Origin: JAKQHY01 sp034429475
Lineage (GTDB): Bacteria > Chloroflexota > Anaerolineae > B4-G1 > SLSP01
Direction of reading: 5' to 3'
Length of the DNA stretch: 64,000 nt
NCBI GenBank assembly: GCA_034429475.1
Contig: DAOUGD010000126.1
Span: 62,001 to 126,000 of the forward strand
Below, piece after piece: positions 22,207 to 31,473 of the stretch (the first letter of the stretch is position 1; each line of letters begins with the position of its first letter). Below the pieces are notes generated by a model that saw nothing but the letters and a program-made list of their open reading frames with translations, searched no databases and was not told the origin of the DNA. A program made the position numbers and the translations under genes.

Positions 22207-23872
22207 TCAGAAGCAGATCGAGCCAGAAGTCGCCGCAGCGGACGCCGAAATCCGTGAGCTGCAGCATACCCTGTTGACCCACGTGATCCAGGTACTCTTT
22301 TGGGCCGGGATACCGGCGTTGGTGATGGGCATCTATTACGTCGTCACCGATGGCGATTGGATCTACGGCCTGGCGTATATCGGGCTTTTTCTCGTCCTGG
22401 GAATCCTCCGTCTGGTCAAGCGTATCCCCTACGGCGCCCAAATCGGCAGCCTGTTGGCGCTGGCCTATGGCCTGGCCCTGTTATCGGTCTTTCGCGGGGG
22501 ATTGTCGAGCAACGTGCGCCTGTTTTTGCTGATGCTGCCCTTTATGGCCGTGGTGTTCTTGGGCGCGCGGGCCGGGCTGGTGCTGCTGCTGCTTTCCCTG
22601 TTGACCCTGGGTGAGTTTGCCGGGCTGTTTTCACTGGGGATCATGGAAATATCCACCGACGTGCAGGTCTTGTCCCACAAACCGGTGGCCTGGTTCAGCT
22701 ACACCTTGACGTGGCTGTTTGCCAGTGTTTTTGTGGTAGCCTCCTTGACCCAACTGCTCACCCGTTTCCGGGCAACATTGATCAAAAGCCATGATCTGAC
22801 CTACAAACTGGACACGCAGCGAATGCAGGCAGAGCAGAGCGCCGAATATGCGAACTTGCACGCCGTGCGGATGCAGTGGGTGGCCGAATTTGGCAATGCG
22901 TTAGCCTCACTGCGCCGGCGGGAAATGGTAGCATGGCGCACAGTGCGGGAGATGGAACGCAGCCTGAACCTCTATCAGGTGAATGTCTTCCTGGCCGACC
23001 GCACTGGCTCTACGTTGGTGCTGGCGGCGGCCGCCGGCGTGCAGGGCGAGACGCTGGTCGCCGAGGGCCTGTCGGTATGGGTGGGGGAACGATCGCTGTT
23101 GGGGAAAGTGGCGCAGACCGGACGTGAACAAATTCGCGTGTTGTCGCCCGACGAAATGGAATACTTCCCGTTGAGCCGGGTGGAGACAGCCCTACCGCTG
23201 GTTGTGCGCGGTGAACTGTTGGGCATCTTAGACATTCACAGCACGGAATCCACATTTTCGGAGAGCGACATGCAGCTCTTTCGCGTGGTAGCCGGGTACG
23301 TGACGACTTCCCTGGATATGCTGGCCGCGCTGGAAGAGATCAACGGGCAGCTTCAGGAGATGCGCGCGTTGTATAACCAATACACCATCGCTTCGTGGCG
23401 TTCCTTGTTGGCGGAGAAGCTGAAATTGTCCTACGCCACCGGCGCGCTTTCTGAGGATCCCATCCAAACCCTGGCGGCCGAGGCGTTGCAGACCCGCACG
23501 GTGCGTTCCCGTCCGCCGGGTGAGGGGCTGGACGAGTACCTGCTCGTCGTGCCGTTGATTGCGCGGGACCTGCCTTTGGGCTATGTGGCCTTTACCCGTT
23601 CGGGAGAGCTGGGCGACTGGGACGCTGAGACGCGCGTTTTCATCGAAGCCGCTGCCGAGCGTCTGGCGCTGGCGCTGGATAACACCCGCCTGTTGGTACA
23701 GACACGGCGGCAAGCCTTCTATCAGGAACAGTTGGGCCGCCTGGATGACGTGGTGTGGCGCAACCCGAGCACCGCTGCTATTATGGAGGGCAGTGTGCAG
23801 GAACTGGGGCGCGTCCTGGATGCCAGTGAAGTGCAAGTTTACCTGACGCCGATGGTGTGGGAGGCGCAATGA
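22196..23872 (+). CDS. Six-helix membrane receptor with GAF, Trp linker and tail
   Basis: The GTG start at 22196 is chosen because GGGAGG lies five bases upstream and the frame then overlaps the preceding gene by only 11 bp; sequence further upstream in this frame is Arg-rich and non-protein-like. The 558-residue product has six membrane helices (about 28-200), a coiled coil, GAF1 (about 240-385; LYQVNVFLADRTG replaces the usual FYHxxIFLLDE), the linker IASWRSLLAEKLKLSY with conserved Trp at about 399, a short GAF2 and a tail (GRLDDVVWRNPSTAAIMEG) that departs from the consensus. It has no catalytic output. Probably an intramembrane or redox/energy sensor, but no ligand residues are obvious. 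Confidence 0.83.
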   Translation: MRDSQKQIEPEVAAADAEIRELQHTLLTHVIQVLFWAGIPALVMGIYYVVTDGDWIYGLAYIGLFLVLGILRLVKRIPYGAQIGSLLALAYGLALLSVFRGGLSSNVRLFLLMLPFMAVVFLGARAGLVLLLLSLLTLGEFAGLFSLGIMEISTDVQVLSHKPVAWFSYTLTWLFASVFVVASLTQLLTRFRATLIKSHDLTYKLDTQRMQAEQSAEYANLHAVRMQWVAEFGNALASLRRREMVAWRTVREMERSLNLYQVNVFLADRTGSTLVLAAAAGVQGETLVAEGLSVWVGERSLLGKVAQTGREQIRVLSPDEMEYFPLSRVETALPLVVRGELLGILDIHSTESTFSESDMQLFRVVAGYVTTSLDMLAALEEINGQLQEMRALYNQYTIASWRSLLAEKLKLSYATGALSEDPIQTLAAEALQTRTVRSRPPGEGLDEYLLVVPLIARDLPLGYVAFTRSGELGDWDAETRVFIEAAAERLALALDNTRLLVQTRRQAFYQEQLGRLDDVVWRNPSTAAIMEGSVQELGRVLDASEVQVYLTPMVWEAQ

Positions 23873-26094
23873 GTCTGACGCCATCTTTTAGCCAGATATT
23901 ACAATGGCTGGCCCTGTCGTTGGCCCTGTTGGAAATCATCCTGCTGGGGTATCTCGTGGCGTTGAACCTGGGGCGCTCCCCCCTCCAGTTTGCGCGGCAG
24001 TGGTTATTGCGCACGCGCCTGCTGGTCTTGTTGCTGACGATCACCACCCCCCTGTTGACGGCCGGCATCGTGTGGGTGGTGGCCCAGGCGATGCAGTTGG
24101 TGGAAGCGAATGAGGCTCGGCGCCTGGAAGCGCTGAACGCGGCCCTGCTCTCCAATGCCGAGTTGTGGTACGAACTCCATACAGACGCCTTGAGCCAGTT
24201 AGTATCCGCACCGGCCATCGTTAGCATGGATCCGGCGCAGCAGAAGTCTTTTCTGAAAATCATGGCCCAGACGCATCCCGACATGTACCTGGTAAGCACT
24301 CTAAATCTGACAGGGATGAACGTCACACGCAGCGACGCCCTCCCTTTGACCAATTACGCCGACCAATCCTGGTTCCAGGCGGTGCAGTCCGGCGCCCCTC
24401 AGGTTTTCCAGGTAGTGGTGGAATCTACCGCCGGTATTCCCGCGTTGATAGGCGCCATGCCCATTTATGACAGCCGTGAGAACCTCGTGGGCGTCGGTAT
24501 GTTCGCCTGCGCCCTGACCGACATGGCTTCCCAGATGCGCCCCCAGACGGTGGGCAACACAGGGTATGCGTATATGGTGGACAGCAAAAATCGCCTGTTG
24601 GTGCATCCCGATCCGACGGTGATGGCGCAGGCCGGCGACCTTGGCGAGTATCCATCGGTGAAAGCCCTACGCGCGCACACCGGCCCCTTGGTGAAATTCG
24701 AGAGCGAGGGCCGCCGGTGGTGGGCCGCCGTCAGCGAGGGTGGCCCGGACTGGGGCATTGTAGTGCAGCAGCAGGAGTTGGAACTGTTGCGGGACATGCG
24801 CACGTTTATGCAACTCGCGTGGCTGGTGGGGTTGGTGTGCGTGGGACTGTTGGCCCTGGCAAGCTACCTGGCGTTGCGTCAGGCCTTCCAACCCATCGTG
24901 GCATTGACCGGGACGATCAATGCCGTTGTGGCAGGCGATTGGAGCCGCAGCCTCCCGGTGGAAAGAGGGGACGAATTGGGCGCGCTGGCGCGAGCCTTTA
25001 ACGGCATGACCTCTCAAATCCGGGACCTGATTCACACGTTGGAGTCGCGCGTGGCGGATCGCACCCGCGACTTGGAACAGCGTGCGACGTACCTGGCCGT
25101 CACGACCCAGGTCAGTCGCGTCGTCAACGCCATCCTGGACGTAGACGAATTGCTGCCGCGCGTCGCGCACCTGATTACCGATCGGTTCGGATTTTATCAC
25201 GTCGCCATCTTTATGTTGGACGAAAGCGGCGAATGGGCCATTCTGCGCGCGGCCTCTTCTGAGAGGGGGCAGGGCATGGTGGCGCGCGGCCATCGCTTGC
25301 GCGTGGGTGAGCAGGGTATCGTGGGCTATGTATCGAGTTCCGGGCGCCCGCGCATTGCGCTGGACGTGGATGTGGATGCCGTGTGGATGAAAAGCCCGGA
25401 CTTGCCGACTACCCGCTCGGAAATGGCCTTGCCCTTAAGTGTGGGCGACCGGGTGTTGGGTGTTCTGGACATTCAGAGTGAGACGCCATCTGCCTTTTCC
25501 ATAGAAGATGTGGAAACGCTGCGGGTCCTGGCCGATCAAATCGCCATTGCAATTCAAAATGCACGACTGTTTCAAGGCAGCCAGCGGGCGCTGCGGGACT
25601 TGCAGCGCGCTTATGGCGAAACGGGGGCGCGGGCCTGGCGCACGCGCGCCTCGGCCCTGTTGGGGTACCGTTACACCCCCGAAGAAACCCGCCCGATTCT
25701 CGAATTACCCGAGACGCCGACGGATGCGATGAACTCCACCCACGTCACGCCCGCTAACACGTTGGTGGCGCCGCTGCGGATGCTCGGTGGGCGATCCTTT
25801 GGCGTTTTGCGGCTGGCCCGGCTTCCGGCGCAGCCCTGGACGGCGCAGGAGATTCAATTTGTCCAGCAGGCGGCGCAGGGGATAGCCCAGGCTTTGGAAG
25901 TTGGGCGTCTGTTAGAGGAGACCCGCGACCGGGCGGCACGCGACCATCTGGTCGGAGAGATTGGGGGGCAATTGCGCACAACTTTGGATCCCGATGCCAT
26001 CATGAAGACGACGGTGCAGGCATTGGGACGCTTGTTGAAGGCCGAGTTGACCACCATTGAAGTCAGTGGCGGCTATGATGGAACGGATGGATAA
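23869..26094 (+). CDS. dCache-HAMP receptor with two GAF domains and tail
   Basis: A 741-residue protein whose ATGA start overlaps the previous stop; GGGAGG lies five bases upstream. Two N-terminal helices (about 10-34 and 48-72) precede an extracytoplasmic double-Cache-like domain (about 75-310) with the family-typical segments SWFQAVQSGAPQVFQVVVES and NTGYAYMVDSKNRLLVHPDP. A third helix and HAMP (about 335-385) transmit to the cytoplasm. GAF1 (about 415-560) carries the full consensus FGFYHVAIFMLDESGEWAIL; the linker is LQRAYGETGARAWRTR, then GAF2 and the tail GEIGGQLRTTLDPDAIM. Cache domains of this type bind small metabolites such as amino acids or organic acids. No kinase, cyclase or MCP domain follows. 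Confidence 0.88.
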   Translation: MSLTPSFSQILQWLALSLALLEIILLGYLVALNLGRSPLQFARQWLLRTRLLVLLLTITTPLLTAGIVWVVAQAMQLVEANEARRLEALNAALLSNAELWYELHTDALSQLVSAPAIVSMDPAQQKSFLKIMAQTHPDMYLVSTLNLTGMNVTRSDALPLTNYADQSWFQAVQSGAPQVFQVVVESTAGIPALIGAMPIYDSRENLVGVGMFACALTDMASQMRPQTVGNTGYAYMVDSKNRLLVHPDPTVMAQAGDLGEYPSVKALRAHTGPLVKFESEGRRWWAAVSEGGPDWGIVVQQQELELLRDMRTFMQLAWLVGLVCVGLLALASYLALRQAFQPIVALTGTINAVVAGDWSRSLPVERGDELGALARAFNGMTSQIRDLIHTLESRVADRTRDLEQRATYLAVTTQVSRVVNAILDVDELLPRVAHLITDRFGFYHVAIFMLDESGEWAILRAASSERGQGMVARGHRLRVGEQGIVGYVSSSGRPRIALDVDVDAVWMKSPDLPTTRSEMALPLSVGDRVLGVLDIQSETPSAFSIEDVETLRVLADQIAIAIQNARLFQGSQRALRDLQRAYGETGARAWRTRASALLGYRYTPEETRPILELPETPTDAMNSTHVTPANTLVAPLRMLGGRSFGVLRLARLPAQPWTAQEIQFVQQAAQGIAQALEVGRLLEETRDRAARDHLVGEIGGQLRTTLDPDAIMKTTVQALGRLLKAELTTIEVSGGYDGTDG

Positions 26095-26118
26095 CCTGCC
26101 CCGGGTGCGGAGGCTGTG

Positions 26119-27963
26119 ATGCTGGAAACGTTGAACCCCTTTCTGGTAATCGCCGGTGTACTGCTGGCCGTCGCTCTCTTGCTGACGCTGGGGATAGCGC
26201 TGGCTTTGACGCGCGATCTCCGGCGCACCCTGCGTGCGCTGACGGACGCGCTCGCACAGATGGCGGAAGGGACCTGGCCGCGGCTGCCGGCCCTAGGGCG
26301 GCAGGACGAACTCGGTGAGTTGGCGCGCGGGCTATCGGCGCTGTCTGCGCAGTGGCGGGAGCGCCTGGAGCGTATGAGTCAGGAGACCGTCGCGCAAACT
26401 ACCCGCGCGGCGCAGCAAGCTGCCCGCGTGGCCGCAACCGCACGGGTGTCGCATCACCTGCTCGCCGTCGTCGGGACCGACGACTGGCTGGCTGTCTCCG
26501 TCCGCCAGATTTCGGAACAGTGCAAGTTTTATCACGTGGGCGTGTTTTTGTTGGACGATGCGCGCCAGGCAGTCATCCTGCGCGCCGCCTCATCGGCGGT
26601 GGGACAGCGCTTGCTGGCCGGCGGCTACAAAGTGCTTCTGGCGGAATCCCCCGATTTCGACGCGGTGGTGGCGCACCGGCGGGCCATCATTCCGACCGTC
26701 GCCACCCCGACGCCCGCCGATTCCCCCTTCCCGCAGACGTGCTCCGCAGTGTTGCTGCCTTTGAACGTGGCCGGCGACGTGATCGGGGTGTTGGATATCC
26801 ACTCGACGGAAGCGGCGGCTTTCGACTTTGAACAGGTGGCGCCTTTGCAAATGCTGGCCGACGCTTTGAGCCTGGCATGGCACATGGCGCACATCCAAAC
26901 CACCGCCGCCGCCCAGATTGACGAACTCAACCGCCTGCTGCGCACCCAGGGTGAAGAAGGGTGGGGGCTTTTAACGCGGGAACGGCGGCATTGGGGGTAC
27001 GGGTATGACGGCGTTGAGGTGCGGCCCGCCGCCGAATTGGCCCTGGACGACCGCCCTCCCCAGTGGGTGCTGCCGCTCCAGGGGGGGCGTGAGGCAATGG
27101 GGGCGCTGAAAATCTTTGCCGACCCCGACGCGCTCGACGCCAATGACTTGGACCTGGTGCGCGCGGTGGCGGATCAGGCCGGCCGTGCGATGGAAAGCGC
27201 GCGGCTGTTCAGCAAAATGCAGATCGCTTTGGAGGAAGTCGGCGTATTGTACCGGTGCAGCCAGGCGTTGGGCGTGGCGCGCACCGAGGAGCAAGTGTTG
27301 CGCGCGTTTGTGGATTATTTGATAGCCCCAGAGATTGATCGCTGTGTGTTGGCCTTGATCGAGCCGGGCGCGGTTGAATCCAACCGCATCGTGCGCCTGG
27401 CGGCAGCCTGGGATGCGGGCAAGGCCCATTCGCCTCTCCTGGGGGATCGCTGGGAGGTGGCGAAGATTCCGATGATGGCCCAGACCACCACGGCGCCGCT
27501 GGCAATTCCGGATGTTGCGGCGGCCAAAAACCTGGACCCCGTCTCCCGGCAAGTTTTTCAGGAAGCGTTGCAACTGCGCGCGCTCATGTTGGTTCCCCTG
27601 GCAGCGGGAGGACAATTATGGGGCTGGCTGCTGGCGGCTGCCACGCGCGCTCCCTACCATTTCACTGAGAGAGAATGGCGCGTATACCGCAGTCTGGCCG
27701 ACCAGGCCGCCCTGGTGTTACAAAGCATCCGCTTGATGGAGGAGGTGACACAGCGCGCCGAGCGGGAACGGCGCGTGACCGACATCACGGCGCAGATTCG
27801 CCGTAACACGGACGTGGACACGATTTTGCAGACTGCCATCCGGGAGTTAGGGCGGACGCTGCGTGCTTCTGATGGATTGATCCGCCTGGGATTGGGAGCG
27901 GATCGTCATGTCGGGCATACTCAACCCTTGCGGCTTCCCGACGGCGTGGAGGATAAATCATGA
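26119..27963 (+). CDS. Single-helix HAMP receptor with three GAF domains and tail
   Basis: A 614-residue protein. ATG 26119 is preferred over GTG 26116 because GGAGG then sits five bases away. One membrane helix (about 8-32) runs straight into a HAMP-like segment (about 33-85), so there is essentially no extracytoplasmic sensor and input must be membrane or cytoplasmic. GAF1 (about 120-270) has the FYHVGVFLLDD motif but a shortened centre. The linker is EEGWGLLTRERRHWGYGYDG, GAF2 is short, and an extra GAF (about 370-535) follows that most neighbours lack. The tail is TDITAQIRRNTDVDTILQ. The 3' end overlaps the next gene by an ATGA. Confidence 0.85.
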   Translation: MLETLNPFLVIAGVLLAVALLLTLGIALALTRDLRRTLRALTDALAQMAEGTWPRLPALGRQDELGELARGLSALSAQWRERLERMSQETVAQTTRAAQQAARVAATARVSHHLLAVVGTDDWLAVSVRQISEQCKFYHVGVFLLDDARQAVILRAASSAVGQRLLAGGYKVLLAESPDFDAVVAHRRAIIPTVATPTPADSPFPQTCSAVLLPLNVAGDVIGVLDIHSTEAAAFDFEQVAPLQMLADALSLAWHMAHIQTTAAAQIDELNRLLRTQGEEGWGLLTRERRHWGYGYDGVEVRPAAELALDDRPPQWVLPLQGGREAMGALKIFADPDALDANDLDLVRAVADQAGRAMESARLFSKMQIALEEVGVLYRCSQALGVARTEEQVLRAFVDYLIAPEIDRCVLALIEPGAVESNRIVRLAAAWDAGKAHSPLLGDRWEVAKIPMMAQTTTAPLAIPDVAAAKNLDPVSRQVFQEALQLRALMLVPLAAGGQLWGWLLAAATRAPYHFTEREWRVYRSLADQAALVLQSIRLMEEVTQRAERERRVTDITAQIRRNTDVDTILQTAIRELGRTLRASDGLIRLGLGADRHVGHTQPLRLPDGVEDKS

Positions 27964-30182
27964 AGCGGCTGTCATTCATTACGAAGAATCTGCTCAACCG
28001 GATGATCGCCTATGTACTGGTGTTGCTGCTGTTGACCATCAGCCTGATGGGGTATTTGGCTTACATCCTCGCGCGTCAAAACCTGACCGACTCGGTCTTC
28101 AATCGCCTGGAATCGGTGGTGACACTCAAGGAAGACGAATTGCAGCGTTGGGTAGCGGATCAGCGGCAGAACGTTACCTGGATGGCAGGGCAAGAGCCGG
28201 TGCGTCGCTGGACCGCGCAACTGCTTCAAGGCGATGTTGAACGAGCGACCGTTTACACCACGTTTTGGGCTTATTTACGGGCCGCCGTGACGCAAAGAGC
28301 CGGACTGCGGGAACTCTTTGTGCTGTCTGTGCCGGAGGGTCAGGTGTTGATTTCCTCCACTCAAGCGCACGAAGGGCAATCTCAGGCGGCCGCCGAGTAC
28401 TTCATCCAGGGCCGTGCGGGAATTTATGTCCAGACCATCTACGTGGCGGAGGATGGCGAGCCGACCATCACCATCGCCAACCCGATATTTAACGCCGCCG
28501 GAGAATGTATCGGCGTACTGGCGGCGCATCTGAATTTGGAGCGGATGCAACAGATTATCCTGGAAGGACCGGGCATGGGCGCCCGCAGTGAGGTCTTTCT
28601 GGTGGATGGCGCCGGCGACTTCGTCGTGGCGCCCCGCGCGTTGTTGGCCGCCGGCGTGGACCTGGGGGCGTTGACTGCCGGGGTACGGGCGGTGATCGCG
28701 GGGCAAGACGGGCAGGCCACTTATTCAACCTATGAAGGTCATTCGGTGCTGGGCGCCTATCATTGGCTGGATGAGTACGGCCTGGGGGTCGTGGCCGAGG
28801 TGGGTGAAGATTACGCCATTCTGGCGCCAGCGCGTCGCTTGTCGGCAACGGTGTTGGCGGTTGGATCGGGCGCGTCCATCCTGTTGCTGATCGGTGCAGT
28901 CTTGCTGATGCGACAAGGAATGCAGCCGTTGCGCGCGCTGACCGAGGTCGCCCGTGAAGTCGCGCAGGGACGGCTGGACCGACAGGCCCCTGTCGTCACC
29001 GAGGATGAGTTGGGCGTCTTCGCGCAGACGTTCAATCAAATGACCGCGCAACTGCGCGCGTCGTATGCCGAACTGGAACAGCAAGTGCGTGTGCGGACCC
29101 AGACTCTGGAAAAACGTTCACGTCAGTTGGAGGCGGCGGCGCGCGTCGCCAGCGCCGTCTCGGCCATCTACAACGTGGACCAACTGTTGGACGAGACCGT
29201 GCGCTTGATCCCGACCCACTTTGACGTAGATCATGCCGGCATCTTCCTTTTGGATGAGGCCGAGGAATACGCCGTTCTGCGGGCGGCCTCTTCGGAGGGG
29301 GGGCTGCGGATGTTGGCGCGCGGCCACCGGCTGCGGATCGGGCAGGGGATTGTCGGCTCCGTGGCGCACACCGGTCAGCCTCGCATCGCCCTGGATGTGG
29401 ACGCCGACGGCGCGTTCGTACCTAACCCAGACATTCCGGCGACGCGCTCGGAAATGGCGCTGCCCCTGCGGGCGCGCAACCGGGTGATTGGCGTGCTGGA
29501 CGTGCAGTCGGAGCAGGCGGCAGCCTTCGCTGAAGAGGATGTTTCGGTGTTGCAGACGATGGCGGAGCAGGTGGCCCTGGCGATTCAGAATGCGCGTCTG
29601 CTGCGAGAAAGTGAGTTCGCGGTGCGCGAGTTGGAGCGACGCTATGGAGAGCAAATTCATACCGCGTGGCAGGCGCGGCTTTCCCGTGAGGCGGCAGCCT
29701 ATCGCTACACCGGTGTGCGGGTGGAACCGGCCGGGGGGCGCACCCTACAAAAGTTCCCGGCCATTCCGCCCGATCACGTCACGTTAGTGAATGAGGGTGA
29801 GGCGGGGCGGCGTCTGACCGCGCCGATTCGGATGCGGGATCACATTTTGGGTTCGATTGTGTTGCAGCAGAACCCGGACGAGCCGCCGTGGTCGGAGGCC
29901 GACATGACGCTGTTAGAAGCCACCTGCGATCAGATTGGTATGGCGTTGGACAATGTCCGCTTGTTGGATGAGTCACGGGAACGGGTGGCCCGCGAGCGGC
30001 TGACCGGCGACCTGGCCGCGCGGATTCGGGCGGCCTCCACCGATATAGACGTGGTGTTGCAGACCACCATCCGCGAGTTGGGTCGGCTGTTGCACGCCAC
30101 CGGCAAAATTCACCTGAGCGGGCCTTCTGCCTGGGCCTCCACCGCGGCGGAGAATTCTGCCGAGAGCGAAAGGCAGGCGTAA
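27960..30182 (+). CDS. Cache-HAMP receptor with two GAF domains and tail
   Basis: A 740-residue protein starting in an ATGA overlap. Helix 1 (about 14-36), a large extracytoplasmic Cache-like domain (about 37-290; FIQGRAGIYVQTIYVAEDGE and GYGLGVVAEV-like closing strand), helix 2 (about 292-315) and HAMP (about 318-370) are followed by GAF1 with DVDHAGIFLLDEAEEYAVL, linker LERRYGEQIHTAWQARL, GAF2 and tail GDLAARIRAASTDIDVVLQ. The tail is one residue longer than in paralogs at the ASTDID step. The domain order is that of a chemoreceptor or sensor kinase without the signalling end. Same-direction overlap on the 5' side suggests coupled translation. Confidence 0.88.
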   Translation: MKRLSFITKNLLNRMIAYVLVLLLLTISLMGYLAYILARQNLTDSVFNRLESVVTLKEDELQRWVADQRQNVTWMAGQEPVRRWTAQLLQGDVERATVYTTFWAYLRAAVTQRAGLRELFVLSVPEGQVLISSTQAHEGQSQAAAEYFIQGRAGIYVQTIYVAEDGEPTITIANPIFNAAGECIGVLAAHLNLERMQQIILEGPGMGARSEVFLVDGAGDFVVAPRALLAAGVDLGALTAGVRAVIAGQDGQATYSTYEGHSVLGAYHWLDEYGLGVVAEVGEDYAILAPARRLSATVLAVGSGASILLLIGAVLLMRQGMQPLRALTEVAREVAQGRLDRQAPVVTEDELGVFAQTFNQMTAQLRASYAELEQQVRVRTQTLEKRSRQLEAAARVASAVSAIYNVDQLLDETVRLIPTHFDVDHAGIFLLDEAEEYAVLRAASSEGGLRMLARGHRLRIGQGIVGSVAHTGQPRIALDVDADGAFVPNPDIPATRSEMALPLRARNRVIGVLDVQSEQAAAFAEEDVSVLQTMAEQVALAIQNARLLRESEFAVRELERRYGEQIHTAWQARLSREAAAYRYTGVRVEPAGGRTLQKFPAIPPDHVTLVNEGEAGRRLTAPIRMRDHILGSIVLQQNPDEPPWSEADMTLLEATCDQIGMALDNVRLLDESRERVARERLTGDLAARIRAASTDIDVVLQTTIRELGRLLHATGKIHLSGPSAWASTAAENSAESERQA

Positions 30183-30184
30183 CC

Positions 30185-31408
30185 ATGGCGACGTGGGGTT
30201 GGTTGGTTATCATCGCGGTAGTGCTGGCGGTGGCTGGCGGCGTGGTGGCGTGGCAGTGGCGGCGCGTTCAGGCGCTGCTGGCCCAACAGCACCTATTGGA
30301 ACGGCGCATAGCCGAGCTAATGGACGTCCAGACGACAGAACGGCAGCACTTGACGCAGCAGGCTGAAGCCTTTGCGCAGCGCCTGGAGCGTTTCCGGGCG
30401 GCAGCGCTGGTGGCGCGGGATGCCGCCGCCATTCGTAACTTGGACGAATTGATGCAGGCGTTGGTGACGCTGATCTCGCAGCGCTTCGACTTTTATCATG
30501 CCGGGGTGTTCTTGTTGGATGATGCCGGCGACTTCGCGGTGATGCAGGCGGCGTCATCCGAAGGGGGGCGGCAAATGCTGGCGCGGGGACACAAACTGCG
30601 GGTGGCCGAGCAGGGGATCGTGGGGTACGTGGCGGCGCGGGGGGAAGCGCGCATTGCCCTGAACGTCGGCGAGGACGCGGCCTGGGCCAGCGCGCCGGAA
30701 CTGCCGAAAACTCGCTCAGAGATGGCGCTGCCTTTGAAGGTGCGCGAGCAGGTCATTGGCGTGCTGGACGTGCAGTCTACCGAACCGCAAGCCTTTATCC
30801 AGGAGGACATTGAAGTACTCCAAACAATGGCCGATCAGTTAGCCTTGGCGATTCAGAGCGCGCGGCTGTTTGAGGAAAACCGGCGCACCGTCGAGCGGTT
30901 GGAGATCCTGTACCGGGAGCAGATGGGGGAAATATGGCGCAGCCGGGTCGGCACGCGCACCTACATCTACGATGGCCTGAACGTCGCGCGCGCGCTGGCG
31001 GAGGAGACGCCGGCGTTGGTCAATAGCCAGCACGTGGTCACGTCACACCAGTTGGTCATCCCGATCTTCCTGCGCGAGCACGTCATCGGTTCGATCACCC
31101 TGGAACGCGATCCGATACAACTGCCCTGGTCGGATGAAGAGGTGGCGTTGGTGGAAGAGATCGGCGTGCAGGCCGGCCTGGCGCTGGACAATGCACAGTT
31201 GTTGGCCGACAGCCGGCAGCGCGCGACGTACCAGCAGCAGCTCAGCGACGTGTCACGGGTCTTTTCCGGGGCCGTGAACATGGAAGCAATGTTGCAGGCC
31301 GCCGTGCGTGAGTTGGGGCGGCTGCCGGGGGTGGCGGAGGTGGCCGTCCACATTGACGCTCCCCGCGCCGTTGCGAATGACATTGAGCAAGCGGCGAATG
31401 ACGAATAG
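30185..31408 (+). CDS. Short single-helix GAF receptor with tail
   Basis: At 407 residues this is one of the simplest members: one N-terminal helix (about 5-25), a long coiled coil (about 25-85) in place of HAMP, GAF1 (about 90-235; FDFYHAGVFLLDDAGDFAVM), linker EILYREQMGEIWRSRVG, GAF2 (about 260-345) and a tail (SDVSRVFSGAVNMEAMLQA). With no extracytoplasmic part it must sense inside the cell or act as a co-receptor for membrane neighbours. It starts 2 bp after the previous stop. Its last codons (Ala-Asn-Asp-Glu-stop) are the first units of the heptamer repeat at 31396, which supplies the TAG. Confidence 0.86.
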   Translation: MATWGWLVIIAVVLAVAGGVVAWQWRRVQALLAQQHLLERRIAELMDVQTTERQHLTQQAEAFAQRLERFRAAALVARDAAAIRNLDELMQALVTLISQRFDFYHAGVFLLDDAGDFAVMQAASSEGGRQMLARGHKLRVAEQGIVGYVAARGEARIALNVGEDAAWASAPELPKTRSEMALPLKVREQVIGVLDVQSTEPQAFIQEDIEVLQTMADQLALAIQSARLFEENRRTVERLEILYREQMGEIWRSRVGTRTYIYDGLNVARALAEETPALVNSQHVVTSHQLVIPIFLREHVIGSITLERDPIQLPWSDEEVALVEEIGVQAGLALDNAQLLADSRQRATYQQQLSDVSRVFSGAVNMEAMLQAAVRELGRLPGVAEVAVHIDAPRAVANDIEQAANDE

Positions 31409-31458
31409 CGAATTACGAATGACGAATAACGAATTACGAATCACGAATTGTGAATTTC
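31396..31458. repeat. Heptamer repeat (GAATNNC units), 9 copies
   Basis: Nine 7-bp units (GAATGAC, GAATAGC, GAATTAC, GAATGAC, GAATAAC, GAATTAC, GAATCAC, GAATTGT, GAATTTC) run from inside the 3' end of the short GAF receptor gene towards the next start codon. It is the largest interruption in the receptor operon. Its unit is that of 664-719. Confidence 0.9.
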
Positions 31459-31473
31459 GGATGAGGCAGGTCA

